64,000 nucleotides of DNA, taken from NCBI GenBank assembly GCA_963851095.1, contig CAWKOX010000009.1:124001-188000 (forward strand). The letters are read 5' to 3'. Position 1 is the first letter of the stretch. Every line of letters begins with the position of its first letter. This document shows positions 36,155-45,594 of the stretch, piece after piece. Origin of the DNA: Oleispira sp963851095. GTDB lineage: Bacteria; Pseudomonadota; Gammaproteobacteria; Pseudomonadales; Oceanobacteraceae. A model generated the notes under the pieces. The model saw nothing but the letters and a program-made list of their open reading frames with translations. It had not been told where the DNA came from and did not search any database. The position numbers and the translations under genes are program-made.

Positions 36155-37117
36155 TTATTTTAAATAAAATATTCGGCCATTGGAGCCGCTAGCCAGATAG
36201 CCTTGCTTGGCAAACGCGACGTCTTCGATCATAACGCTGCTGCTAATCCATTCGTTTTTGGGAATTGCTTGCCAAGTTTCTTTTAATTGAGCGGTGTTCA
36301 AATCCCATAATTGAATTTTACCTGCGCTTGACCCCGTTAATAGTTGCTGGCCACTTTTATCAAATCGTACGGCATTATAAAAACCACTTTTATTCGGAAA
36401 CTCGCTGATCAATTTTCCTGATTGGGTATTCCAAAGCTTCCCTGTTTCTCCTAATGCTGAAGTGAAAACAGTTTTTCCGTCGGGCGAGATTTCGGCGCTA
36501 CGAACTTGATTGCTGTGTTCTAGGCGTTGAATCTCTTTGCCGCTCTGCAGATTCCAAATTCGAACACTAGAGTCGTCACTCGCACTTGCCGCAAAGAGCC
36601 CTTGATGATCGATGCTGACATCATAAACACTACCATCGTGGCGCAATGTTCTTTTGATTCCGCCATTTTTTATATCAAATAAGGTCGCGGTATAGTCCGA
36701 CATGGCTAATAAAGCATATTGGCCATTATTACTTAGATTAATGTCGTGAATGTCTCCAGGAGCATTCCATAGCCAAATCGCTTCGCCCGTTCTGCTGTTC
36801 CATAAGGCGATGGTTCGATTATCAGTCGTTGCGACGAAGTTTCCTTCTGGCGAGAAATCACAGCTCACGATGCTGCTATTCTTTCCTTCTTGGTGATTCC
36901 AATTATAAAGACGATCAAAAGGCTGTAAGCGCCATAGGCTTCCACCATGATGAATTGAGCCGGCAAAAGCAAAGCTGCCATTATGGTTGATGCAGAGAGA
37001 GTGAGCACCTTGAGTGGCTAGTTCATCAAAGCGCTCGGGTTGTTTACCGGTATCGCAAGCACTCAGCAAGAGGGTGCTGCAAAAAATGGAGGAGAGTAAT
37101 AATGGTACTGACTTCAT
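36155..37117 (-). CDS. WD40-repeat lipoprotein
   Basis: A lipoprotein with signal and lipobox LLLSAC (acyl cysteine near residue 21), followed by about seven WD40-type repeats: VSCDFSPEGNFVATTDNRTIALWN, VSIDHQGLFAASASDDSSVRIWN, VRSAEISPDGKTVFTSALGE and more. It should form a propeller on the periplasmic side of a membrane. The ATG at 37117 has AGGG at a good distance; an ATG two codons earlier is possible. It lies 72 bases after rsd on the same strand. Its partner is unknown. Confidence 0.83.
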   Translation of the reverse strand: MKSVPLLLSSIFCSTLLLSACDTGKQPERFDELATQGAHSLCINHNGSFAFAGSIHHGGSLWRLQPFDRLYNWNHQEGKNSSIVSCDFSPEGNFVATTDNRTIALWNSRTGEAIWLWNAPGDIHDINLSNNGQYALLAMSDYTATLFDIKNGGIKRTLRHDGSVYDVSIDHQGLFAASASDDSSVRIWNLQSGKEIQRLEHSNQVRSAEISPDGKTVFTSALGETGKLWNTQSGKLISEFPNKSGFYNAVRFDKSGQQLLTGSSAGKIQLWDLNTAQLKETWQAIPKNEWISSSVMIEDVAFAKQGYLASGSNGRIFYLK

Positions 37118-37189
37118 AGCCATCCCTGTTAAACAGTAGAGTATGAAATCAGTTTAGTTCAAATTTGGCGACAGGCTAAGGTTCTGTTA

Positions 37190-37669
37190 TTAACCTGCTA
37201 CGAGTTCACCGTGTACGTTATGCAGCTTTTCGATAAGTTGGTCTTCAAGCTCAAAGCGCTCGCTGAGCATTTCACCTAAGTCGGACAGGTCTTTCTGCAG
37301 ATCGGTAATTTTTTCTATGCAGTGCTCGGCGGTATCGTACTTGTCATTAAAGTCGACGCATTGCTGAGTCATTTCTTCTAAAACGGGGTAAGCTCGGTTG
37401 GCAAGTTCAGTGCCACCATCGTCGTAGTGCTTAGCTTCTTCTAACAGTTGTTGGTAAATCTCGAAGTGGCCTGCCGAGCAATAATCCATCAGTATCTGAC
37501 AGAATGCCTGAATTTTAATAGATACCGGTGTCTCGCGTGGCGAGAAAGGCTTTAAAGTATTGATACCACAGAAAAGTACGATGACATCTTGGCGTTCATT
37601 GAGCCAACCGTCGATTAGTTTATGTACTCCGCCCCAACGCTCTTGTGATGTTTTGCAACTTTCTAACAT
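37190..37669 (-). CDS. rsd: Rsd/AlgQ anti-sigma-70 regulator
   Basis: A 159-residue helical protein of the Rsd/AlgQ family. It begins MLESCKTSQERWGGVHKLID with the family pattern WLNERQDVIVLFCGI and IKIQAFCQILMDYCSAGHFEIYQQL. In E. coli Rsd binds the housekeeping sigma factor; in Pseudomonas AlgQ does the same and affects virulence traits. The next upstream gene on this strand is dsbB, as in P. aeruginosa where dsbB (dsbH) adjoins algQ. The gap is 144 bases. Confidence 0.93.
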   Translation of the reverse strand: MLESCKTSQERWGGVHKLIDGWLNERQDVIVLFCGINTLKPFSPRETPVSIKIQAFCQILMDYCSAGHFEIYQQLLEEAKHYDDGGTELANRAYPVLEEMTQQCVDFNDKYDTAEHCIEKITDLQKDLSDLGEMLSERFELEDQLIEKLHNVHGELVAG

Positions 37670-37813
37670 ACCCCAATTCCTTTCTTTATTCTGATTACCC
37701 CAATATAGTCAGGCTCGACACCTAGTTGCAAGCAAGTTTTATGATTATTTTTGCTTGCAAACTGATGTTTCTATGCTTTGTGGGGGGACAGACGTATTAA
37801 CAGAGAAATTTTG

Positions 37814-38314
37814 TTATTTACGGGCCTTCCACGCGATCAATAATCCATAAGTGGAGGCGATGGCAAAGCCGATAAAGAAGACCATTAACCAACCTGGCAT
37901 TGATAATCCTACAAAACTCCATGATACCTCAGCACAATTACCATTACCCCGTAATAAAACAGTGATTACTTCCATGATTGGAAAGGCATCAAGCATGTAC
38001 TCAAGACTTGGGCCACAAGAAGGCACTTGGTCGGCAGGTAGATTTTGTAACCAGTTGTGATGGTGTGCGAGATAAATACCAAAAAAGGATGATAGCAGGG
38101 TCCAGCCTGAGGCAATTAGCAAGCCTATGGGACGCTCTGACATAAAGAATCCGGCCAAGCAGCCAAGTGCAACCATTAAGGTCGCGACTCGTTGCATAAT
38201 ACACAGTGGGCAGGGTTCCATATCCAGTGCAAATTGGAAATAGTAGGCGCTGGCTAATAATGAAATACAGGTTATAAAACCTGTCATGCTGAGGAGTTTT
38301 AGATTGATTCGCAT
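37814..38314 (-). CDS. dsbB: Disulfide bond formation protein B
   Basis: A 166-residue inner-membrane protein with four spans that reoxidises DsbA using quinone. The first periplasmic pair is CPLC (in MEPCPLCIMQR), and the second pair is Cys in VPSCGPSLEYML and Cys in GNGNCAEVSW, all conserved. The C-terminal pattern LSMPGWLMVFF is typical. It stands alone upstream of rsd. Confidence 0.95.
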   Translation of the reverse strand: MRINLKLLSMTGFITCISLLASAYYFQFALDMEPCPLCIMQRVATLMVALGCLAGFFMSERPIGLLIASGWTLLSSFFGIYLAHHHNWLQNLPADQVPSCGPSLEYMLDAFPIMEVITVLLRGNGNCAEVSWSFVGLSMPGWLMVFFIGFAIASTYGLLIAWKARK

Positions 38315-38402
38315 TCTTTTACCTTTCTTCTTCCTGATTGTTAATACTGTTCTATTCTATAGGTATCTATAGTGAATCTATTCAGACTTAGGAGTATTGA
38401 TA

Positions 38403-38804
38403 ATGTTCAAGTTTCTTCTGCCTTTAGCAGGATTAATTCTATTTTCCTGTGCCTCTTTCAGTAACGAGGCCGAGCCGGTTGCTCAGACTAAGTATATCCA
38501 TTTAACACCTGCTTTTGTTGTAAATTATGGCAATGTCGGTCGAATGAAGTATTTAAGAACTGAGATCGCGTTAAAAGTTGTTGGGGATGAAGCGGCTTCT
38601 GCGGTGACGAATCATCGGCCTTTTATTCGCCATAACTTGGTATTTTTATTAACGTCGCAAGATAGTGAGGTCGTCAATTCGACTACGGGGCGTGAAACGT
38701 TACGAAAACTTGCTTTGGAAGAGGTTCAGTCTTTAATGATCGAGCTTGAGGGGGCGCCCTATGTTGAGGATTTGTTTTTTGAAAATTTTGTTGTACAAAA
38801 CTAA
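38403..38804 (+). CDS. FliL-like protein, orphan
   Basis: A 133-residue protein with an amino-terminal hydrophobic segment ending in a possible lipobox (ILFSC), followed by a FliL fold: PAFVVNYGNVGRMKYLRTEI, HLVFLLTSQ-like segment, and ETLRKLALEEVQSLM. FliL proteins bind the flagellar stator, but no flagellar genes are near. Many marine gammaproteobacteria have such stand-alone copies. The ATG at 38403 has AGGAG at good spacing and is preferred over an in-frame TTG at 38397. Confidence 0.82.
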   Translation: MFKFLLPLAGLILFSCASFSNEAEPVAQTKYIHLTPAFVVNYGNVGRMKYLRTEIALKVVGDEAASAVTNHRPFIRHNLVFLLTSQDSEVVNSTTGRETLRKLALEEVQSLMIELEGAPYVEDLFFENFVVQN

Positions 38805-38876
38805 CTGAGAAGTGGCGTGAAGAATGCGGGCGAGGGGTTTTTCTACTGGGTCTTAAACGAGTATTAATGTAGAAAC

Positions 38877-38910
38877 AAAAAAGGCTATCACTTTACGGAT
38901 AGCCTTTTTT
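38877..38910. terminator. Bidirectional terminator
   Basis: AAGGCTATC pairs with GATAGCCTT (38881-38889, 38898-38906) with A and T runs either side. It lies between the FliL-like gene and gshA, which converge here. Confidence 0.92.
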
Positions 38911-38926
38911 ATTGAGCGTAAGAAAT

Positions 38927-40506
38927 TTATCGGGTCAGATACTGTTTTAAGAAGCTGGCGAAATCAATTTGATCGCCTGCTTCAATTTCGGCCTGTTGCA
39001 TTAAGCTTTGTTGTGCTTGCTGCTGCATTTCTTTATTGAGTTCATCACTAAGAGGCTGCTTAAATTCAGCGGCTCTTTCTTGCGCTAGCACGAGAGTCAA
39101 TTGCGCAAACTCTAAGTCATCGGCTTTCATTCTTGCTAGATATTGAGCAGAAGGTGTTAGGTGGCATCATCAATTTTTGCTTGCTGTTGAGCCAGTGCGT
39201 GAGTGTATTGCTTATTACCTGCGGCTTCATCCATGGTTGCTGCTAGTGGTGTTAAGTCAGCTAGTAGCTCTTTACCCCATTGGCGCAATCCGATTTTCTT
39301 ACCCTGCTTATTCAGCATTAATTCTGGGTCACGACCACGCATTACGGCGTTGTTTTGATTTTCTTTTATCGCTTTGAATTCTTCGTTATCAACTCTTGGG
39401 CTATCGATAAATAAGCAATGTGTTAAAAATAGATCTAAGAAATGGATATGAGTTTCATCCATGCCGAGCGTTAAGAAGGGATTGATATCCGTGCAGCGCA
39501 CTTCGATGTATTCAACACCGTGATTGGCCAAGGCTTGTAGTGGTTTTTCATCACCATTGCCAATGCGCTTAGGACGAATATCGCTGTAATACTCATTTTC
39601 AATTTGCAGTAAGCTGGTATTCAGCTGCTTATATTGGCCACCTTCTTCTTGCATGCCAATGTCTTCGTAGGCCGCAACAGGTTGAGTAATCGCTTCTGAT
39701 AGTGTCTCAACATAATTCTCGATGCTGTTATAGCAGACGACTAATTCAGCTTGGGCATTGTTTTGATAGCCTAAATCACTCATGCGTAAAGACGTAGCAT
39801 AAGGAAGGTAAAGAGTATGGTCTTTGAACGTTTCTAAATCGTGCTGTTCGCCTTCTAAGAAAGAACTGCAAATCGCTGGTGAAGCACCAAACAAATAATG
39901 TAATAACCAAGAATTACGGCGGAAGTTACGAATTAGGCCGAAGTATTTTGTCGAGATAAAATCTTTTAGCTGCTCGCTATCAGCTTCAGCATCATGTTCT
40001 TCAGCATACATGGTGGGCCACAAAGCATCTGGCATAGAGAAGTTGTAATGAATCCCCGCAATGGCTTGCATGGTGCGACCATAGCGATGCCATAAACCAT
40101 GGCGGTAAGCATGCTTTAGTTGGCCAATATTGGAATAGCCATACTGTGCAATGGGGATGCTCATTTCGCCATCAATGATACACGGCATAGAAGCAGGCCA
40201 GATCAATTCATCAGCCATATTTTGATACGTGTATTGATGCAAGTTGTGCATAAAGCCAAGAGTATCTTTGGCGTTATCAAAAACAGGTGTAATAAACTCA
40301 AGCAATGATTCTGAGTAATCGGTAGTGATGCTTGGATGTGTTAAAGCAGAACCCAGCGCTTGAGGGTGTGGAACCTGACTCAGGTGACCATTAGGCTCGC
40401 AGCGCAACCCTTCTTTTTCAATGCCGCGTTGAATTCGACCCAATAACGATAATTTGTTGTGAGTACGAAGTGACGATAATAGATTGCTATACGTTGGATT
40501 AGCCAA
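38927..40506 (-). CDS. gshA: Glutamate-cysteine ligase, with 3' frameshift
   Basis: GshA makes gamma-glutamylcysteine, the first step of glutathione synthesis. The start of the conserved part reads LGRIQRGIEKEGLR, then DYSESLLEFITP and YGYSNIGQLKHAYRHGLWHRYG, typical of the proteobacterial type. The main frame stops at 39157 after AKIDDAT, but the next frame continues TPSAQYLARMKADDLEFAQL and ends IEAGDQIDFASFLKQYLTR, the usual GshA C terminus. One missing T near 39158-39160 explains this; the repaired protein would be 526 residues, as in Pseudomonas. The TTG at 40506 has GAGG ahead; an ATG at 40566 lies inside the -10 hexamer and is unlikely. Confidence 0.85.
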
Positions 40507-40564
40507 GGAGAGCCTCAATGTTTGAGCCGTAAAATTAATTGCATGATTGCTAGCATTATAGGGC

Positions 40565-40593
40565 AATGCTGCGAGTGAGGTAAGTATGCTATA
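40565..40593 (-). promoter_or_regulatory. Candidate promoter of gshA
   Basis: On the minus strand TATAAT (40570-40565) is a perfect -10 hexamer, with a weak -35 (TTACCT) 17 bases upstream. Its position would place the RNA start after the ATG at 40566, which supports the TTG start at 40506. Confidence 0.5.
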
Positions 40594-40656
40594 TGGTAAT
40601 CACTGTGCCATGGATAAGATAATCCATAGCACCGTGATCAAACACAAGGTATTAAC

Positions 40657-43009
40657 TTACTTTTTACCCTTTTTAAACGCCGCGGCTAAAGCATCTGCCA
40701 TTGCGCCGCCACTGTTGCCAGCCATTACTATTTCCATTACTATTGCCAAAGCTGGTTTTGGTCGTTTGGTTGCCGCGGCGATTATTACGCTCGCCTGGCG
40801 TCTTTTCATTTGCTTGCTCGTTGGCATCGTCTGACATGCGCATTGAAAGTGCAATACGCTTACGTGCGGCATCTACTTCCATGACTTTAACTTTGACGAT
40901 ATCGCCAGCCTTTACCACTTCACGCGGATCTTTAATGAAGGTATCTGACATGGCTGAAATGTGTACCAAACCATCTTGGTGAACACCAACATCAACGAAA
41001 GCACCAAAGTTGGTTACGTTGGTGATGACGCCTTCTAACACCATATTTAAACGCAGGTCTTTGATTTCTTCTACGCCATCCATAAAGGTGGCGAATTTGA
41101 ATTCAGGGCGTGGATCGCGGCCGGGTTTTTCTAGCTCTGTCAGAATATCTTTGATGGTGATTTCACCCACAGATTCGGTCGTATATTGAGCTGCGTTGAC
41201 GGCTTTTAAGAAAGAGCCATCACCAATCAAACTCTTAATATCACGAGCGGATTGCTTAGCGATTTCTTTTACTACGCCATAGGCTTCTGGGTGAACTGAG
41301 CTGGCATCTAATGGGTTTTCAGCATTATGAATGCGTAAAAAACCTGCTGCTTGTTCGAAAGTTTTTTCACCTAAGCGAGGCACTTTTTTTAATTCTTTAC
41401 GCGATGCAAACGCGCCGTTTTCATTACGATAGTTAACAATGTTATTGGCAATGGTGGTATTCAAACCGGATACACGGGTAAGCAGTGGTACGGAAGCCAT
41501 GTTCAAATCCACACCGACTGAGTTTACACAGTCTTCAACCGTGGCATCCAAAGCGCGCGCTAGTTGGGTTTGGTTTACGTCGTGCTGATACTGGCCTACA
41601 CCAATCGATTTAGGTTCGATCTTCACTAGTTCGGCCAATGGGTCTTGCAGGCGACGGGCAATGGAAACCGCCCCACGAATGGTTACGTCTAAATCTGGGA
41701 ATTCTTTTGCTGCGAGTTCAGAAGCCGAGTAAATCGAAGCACCGGCTTCGTTCACCATAATCTTCTGCACTTTCTTTAAAGCAGGATTGGCTTTGATCAT
41801 ATCGCCAACAAATTTATCGGTCTCGCGGCTGCCTGTCCCGTTACCAATCGAAATCAATTCAACGTTATGTTTTAAAATTAACGCGGTAATAATCTTTGCA
41901 GAATCGGCTAAACGATTTTGTGGCGGTGTTGGGTAAATTGTATCGTGATCGACTACTTTACCGGTGGCATCCACCACCGCGACTTTTACCCCAGTACGCA
42001 AACCAGGGTCTAAACCTATGGTGGCTTTTGCGCCAGCAGGTGCGGCTAAAATGAGGTCTTTTAAGTTCTGGCCAAATACCTTAATCGCTTCTTCTTCGGA
42101 GGCTTCGCGCAAGTTGGTCATTAACTCCGTTTCTAGGTGGGTTAATAACTTGATGCGCCATGTCCAGCGTACGACTTCGTGCAACCATCGATCCGCAGGG
42201 CGACCTTCGTTCTTAAGGTTAAAGTGATCGGCGATCATGGCTTCGCAAGGAGAAGGCGTTAGCTTGTCAGACGGATCTCCGGTAACAATACTAAAGCTTA
42301 AAACACCTTCGTTACGGCCACGTAAAATGGCCAATGCCCGGTGGCTGGGTACGCTTTTAAGGGGTTCGTCGTGCTCAAAATAATCGCTGAATTTAGCGCC
42401 TTCTTGTTCTTTGCCCGGCACCAAACGAACAGACAACATACCTTCTTGTTTAAGAAAATTACGCACCTTGTTGATTAGGTTGGCGTCTTCGGCAAAGCGT
42501 TCCATTAAGATGTATTTCGCGCCATCTAATGCGGCTTTGGTATCAGTTATACCGTTTTCTTTACCCGTAGCTGAGTCGATGAAAGCAGCGGCGGTTGTTT
42601 CTGGAGTTTGGCCAGGATCTGCTAATAGCGAGTTGGCTAATGGCTCAAGACCGGCTTCGATGGCGATGGCACCTTTGGTGCGACGCTTTTGCTTATACGG
42701 TAAATACAAATCTTCTAAGCGAGTTTTGGTATCGGCATTTAGAATGTCGCGTTTCAGAACGTCGGTTAATTTACCTTGTTCTTCAATATTTTTTAAAATG
42801 CTGCCGCGGCGATCTTCCATCTCACGCAAATAACGCAGGCGCTCTTCTAAATTACGCAGTTGAGTATCATCAAGTGCGCCAGTGACTTCTTTACGGTAGC
42901 GCGAAATAAAGGGCACGGTAGCGCCTTCATCTAATAAGGTAACGGACGCTTGTACTTGCTGCGGACGAATATTCAGTTCGGTGGCGATACGGGTGAAAAT
43001 AGAATCCAT
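40657..43009 (-). CDS. tex: Tex RNA-binding transcription accessory protein, 3' frameshift likely
   Basis: A protein of about 780 residues with the Tex layout: helical amino terminus (FISRYRKEVTGALDDTQLRN), YqgF-like nuclease fold (TIGLDPGLRTGVKVAVVD), helix-hairpin-helix region (VNSVGVDLNMASVPLLTRVSG), and a C-terminal S1 domain (GVITNVTNFGAFVDVGVHQD, then GLVHISAMSD). Tex binds nucleic acid and affects transcription. The main frame ends at 40673 with an odd tail WQQWRRNGRCFSRGV, but the neighbouring frame reads GNSGGAMADALAAAFKKGKK, stopping at 40657, which looks like the usual Tex C terminus. A one-base insertion in the preceding Asn/Ser/Gly-rich stretch would explain this. The functional domains are complete either way. 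Confidence 0.88.
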
Positions 43010-43375
43010 AATGTTTCTCGTTTTTAATCTTGTCTATTTTTTACAAATACAGGTTATGACGATTAATGACCGCTACAGTAGTGCATTAATCGATCTAAAC
43101 TGTTGAAAATTAAATAAATATTTGAGCCTGAGTATACTGACCCTAAAGGGGTTATTCGAGGATAAAAGAGAATTTATTCTGGTCATTGGAATGAGAGTTG
43201 GCAGTGCCCTACTGAGGAAGGCTGAACTTAGAGCTGACATTAATGTAAATGAGTCAACTTGGCGCAAATGGTTGTCTTATTACCTCGGCATTTTCTTTAA
43301 CTGTACTAATGTTAAATCAACGAGGAAGTAATTAGCCCAATTATTTCGATTATGGTTATTTGAAGGTATTAGTGA
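43010..43375. other. 366-base intergenic region, tex / receiver gene
   Basis: Divergent gap that must hold promoters for both neighbours. A 69-codon open frame is present but has no family resemblance and no convincing ribosome site. No repeat or RNA gene was recognised. Confidence 0.5.
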
Positions 43376-43894
43376 ATGAATTTAACTTTCAGCTCCGAAG
43401 ACATTCCCACGCACTTTAAACGCAAACGAATTTTGATGGTCACGAATACGCCATCCTTACGAGCACTACACGCTTCTTTTTTACGTAGCCAAGGATTTGA
43501 ATACGTATTTGAAGCTGGCAACGGCATGCATGCGATTGATATGTTACGAGTACAGCCGATTGATTTAGTTATTGCTGATTGGCAGTTAGAGGAATTGTCA
43601 GGCTTAGATTTAATACAGACCTTGCGTGGCAGTGTGGCGCTAACAGGAATCCCCATTATTATGCTAACCACCAAAAAAGATTTACCGCAGGTTCAAGACA
43701 CGATTAAAGAGAAGCAGACCGATTATCTGATTAAGCCCTTTAAAACGGCACAGTTGGGTATGAAGATCGTGATGACGTTGGCGACTGCTGAGTTTTCTGC
43801 ACCAAAATCTGTGACAGAAAAATTAAAGATACTGACGATGCAAGGTGTTGTTCCTATGTTGAGCGAACAGGTTCGTTATAAAAAAATGGCGTAG
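43376..43894 (+). CDS. Stand-alone receiver-domain protein with altered acidic pocket
   Basis: A 172-residue protein with one CheY-like receiver domain and a short C-terminal extension. The phospho-acceptor is Asp68 in VIADWQLEELSG, the switch threonines are in IIMLTTKK, and Lys120 is in LIKPF. The usual acidic pair after beta-1 is replaced by Asn24-Thr25 (ILMVTNTPSLRA), so magnesium binding and phosphorylation may be impaired. No output domain is visible. GAAGGT precedes the ATG. No kinase is adjacent. Confidence 0.85.
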   Translation: MNLTFSSEDIPTHFKRKRILMVTNTPSLRALHASFLRSQGFEYVFEAGNGMHAIDMLRVQPIDLVIADWQLEELSGLDLIQTLRGSVALTGIPIIMLTTKKDLPQVQDTIKEKQTDYLIKPFKTAQLGMKIVMTLATAEFSAPKSVTEKLKILTMQGVVPMLSEQVRYKKMA

Positions 43895-43917
43895 TGCCGG
43901 CTAGGCTAGGGGCTAAC

Positions 43918-43971
43918 AAAAAAGCCGTTATTCACTAAGTGTTTAAGGACTTAGTGAATAACGGCTTTTTT
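43918..43971. terminator. Bidirectional terminator, receiver gene / pckA
   Basis: A 23-base perfect inverted repeat: A6 followed by GCCGTTATTCACTAAGT (43924-43940), and ACTTAGTGAATAACGGC (43949-43965) followed by T6, with an 8-base loop. It ends the receiver gene, and on the minus strand it follows pckA. Confidence 0.92.
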
Positions 43972-44021
43972 GTGTCTAACTCATTCGTTCAATACAGCCT
44001 AGTGAGGTCGAATTGAACGAA

Positions 44022-44053
44022 ACTTAAGCATCTATTTCAGAAGATGCTTAAGT
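44022..44053 (-). repeat. Inverted repeat just after pckA
   Basis: ACTTAAGCATCT and AGATGCTTAAGT form a perfect 12-base-pair stem with an 8-base loop, three bases past the pckA stop. No U run follows, so it may protect the mRNA 3' end ahead of the main terminator. Confidence 0.6.
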
Positions 44054-44055
44054 CA

Positions 44056-45594
44056 TTACTTAGTTTTAGGACCGGCCGCTAAGATAGCGTCAGATACGTC
44101 AAACTTAGTGAAGTTAGTTGTGAACTGCTTAGCCAATACTTCAGCTGCTTCAGCCCAATCTGCTTCGTTAGCCCAAGCTTTTGTTGGGTTAAGTAGTTTA
44201 GCGTCAACACCGTCTAGGCTCTTAGGAACTTCTAAGCCAAATACTGGAAGAGTTTCAGTTTCAGCATCACGCAAAGCGCCAGTCTGAATAGCACTGATTA
44301 CTGCACGAGTAGTCGGAATAGAGAAACGCTCACCGCCTTTACCGTTAGCGCCGCCAGTCCAACCTGTGTTCACAAGATAAACTTGAGAATCAAATTCAGT
44401 CACACGCTTCATCAATAACTCAGCGTATTCACCAGCTGGACGTGGGAAGAATGGAGCACCGAAGCAAGTAGAGAAAGTAGACTTAAGACCTGGAGTACCG
44501 CCCATTTCAGTAGAACCTACTAGCGCTGTGTAACCACTTAGGAAGTGGTAAGCCGCTTGTTCTTTAGTAAGAACAGAAACTGGAGGAAGAACACCGGTCA
44601 TATCGCACGTCAGGAAGATAACCGCTTTTGGCTCGCCACCTTTGTTTTCTAATACGCGCTTTTCAACGTGCTCTAGAGGATATGCACAACGACCGTTTTC
44701 AGTCAGGCTCGTATCAGCGTAATCAGCAACACGATTTTCATCATCCATCATTACGTTTTCAACGATCGCGCCGAAACGGATCGCATCCCAAATGATTGGT
44801 TCATTCTTTTGCGAAAGATCGATGGTTTTTGCGTAGCAGCCGCCTTCGATATTGAAAACAGTGCCTTTGCCCCAGCCATGTTCGTCATCACCAATCAGGT
44901 AACGTTCAGGATCTGCAGATAAAGTTGTTTTACCCGTACCAGACAAGCCGAAGAACAAGCAAGTATCGCCATCTTCACCCACGTTTGCAGAGCAATGCAT
45001 TGGTAGTACGTCTTTTTCAGGAAGTAGGAAGTTCTGTACAGAGAACATCGCTTTCTTCATTTCGCCTGCGTAACGCATGCCAGCAAGTAGCACTTTACGT
45101 TGAGCGAAGTTGATGATGACACAACCATCAGAGTTCGTTCCGTCACGCTCTGGAACACATTCAAAGTTAGCGCAGTTCAGAATGGTCCATTCTTCTTTGT
45201 CAGCTTGGTTGAATGTTTCAGGGCGGATAAATAGATTACGACCGAACAGGTTTTGCCACGCTGTTTCAGTTTGGCACTTAACTGGCAAGTAATGAGCAGC
45301 ATCAGAACCTACGTGTAGGTTAGAAATGAAACCGCCAGTTTTACCGAAGTATTCTTCAACACGATCCCAGAGGGCATCGAATTTTGTTGCGTCGAAAGGA
45401 CGGTTAACATTGCCCCAATCGATTGCGTCTTTTGTGCTTGGTTCTTCAACAATGAAGCGATCCATTGGAGAGCGGCCAGTACGGACACCGGTAGTTACAA
45501 CAAAAGCGCCGTTGTCTTGTAAGCGGCCTTCGCCACGTTCAAGTGCTTTTTCAACCAATAATGGTGCAGATAAATCAGTATAAAATGTGGTCAT
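44056..45594 (-). CDS. pckA: Phosphoenolpyruvate carboxykinase (ATP)
   Basis: A 512-residue ATP-type PEPCK that converts oxaloacetate to phosphoenolpyruvate in gluconeogenesis. Motifs: GLSGTGKTTLSADP (P-loop), GDDEHGWG (metal-binding region), FNIEGGCYAKTIDL and RFGAIVENV, and RTGRSPMDRFIVEE near the amino terminus. All key residues appear intact. It follows yrfG-hslR-hslO on the same strand, the same order as in E. coli, but is set apart by 322 bases and probably has its own promoter. Confidence 0.97.
   Translation of the reverse strand: MTTFYTDLSAPLLVEKALERGEGRLQDNGAFVVTTGVRTGRSPMDRFIVEEPSTKDAIDWGNVNRPFDATKFDALWDRVEEYFGKTGGFISNLHVGSDAAHYLPVKCQTETAWQNLFGRNLFIRPETFNQADKEEWTILNCANFECVPERDGTNSDGCVIINFAQRKVLLAGMRYAGEMKKAMFSVQNFLLPEKDVLPMHCSANVGEDGDTCLFFGLSGTGKTTLSADPERYLIGDDEHGWGKGTVFNIEGGCYAKTIDLSQKNEPIIWDAIRFGAIVENVMMDDENRVADYADTSLTENGRCAYPLEHVEKRVLENKGGEPKAVIFLTCDMTGVLPPVSVLTKEQAAYHFLSGYTALVGSTEMGGTPGLKSTFSTCFGAPFFPRPAGEYAELLMKRVTEFDSQVYLVNTGWTGGANGKGGERFSIPTTRAVISAIQTGALRDAETETLPVFGLEVPKSLDGVDAKLLNPTKAWANEADWAEAAEVLAKQFTTNFTKFDVSDAILAAGPKTK

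Noticed and set aside
38927..39130. Separate 67-residue gene after gshA
   Set aside because: Its sequence is the GshA C terminus in another frame, so it is part of gshA, not a gene.
40673..40980. Open frames overlapping the 3' end of tex on the plus strand
   Set aside because: Shadows of the tex coding frame with no own signals.
43122..43331. 69-codon open frame in the tex/receiver gap
   Set aside because: No family resemblance, no convincing ribosome site, and odd composition.
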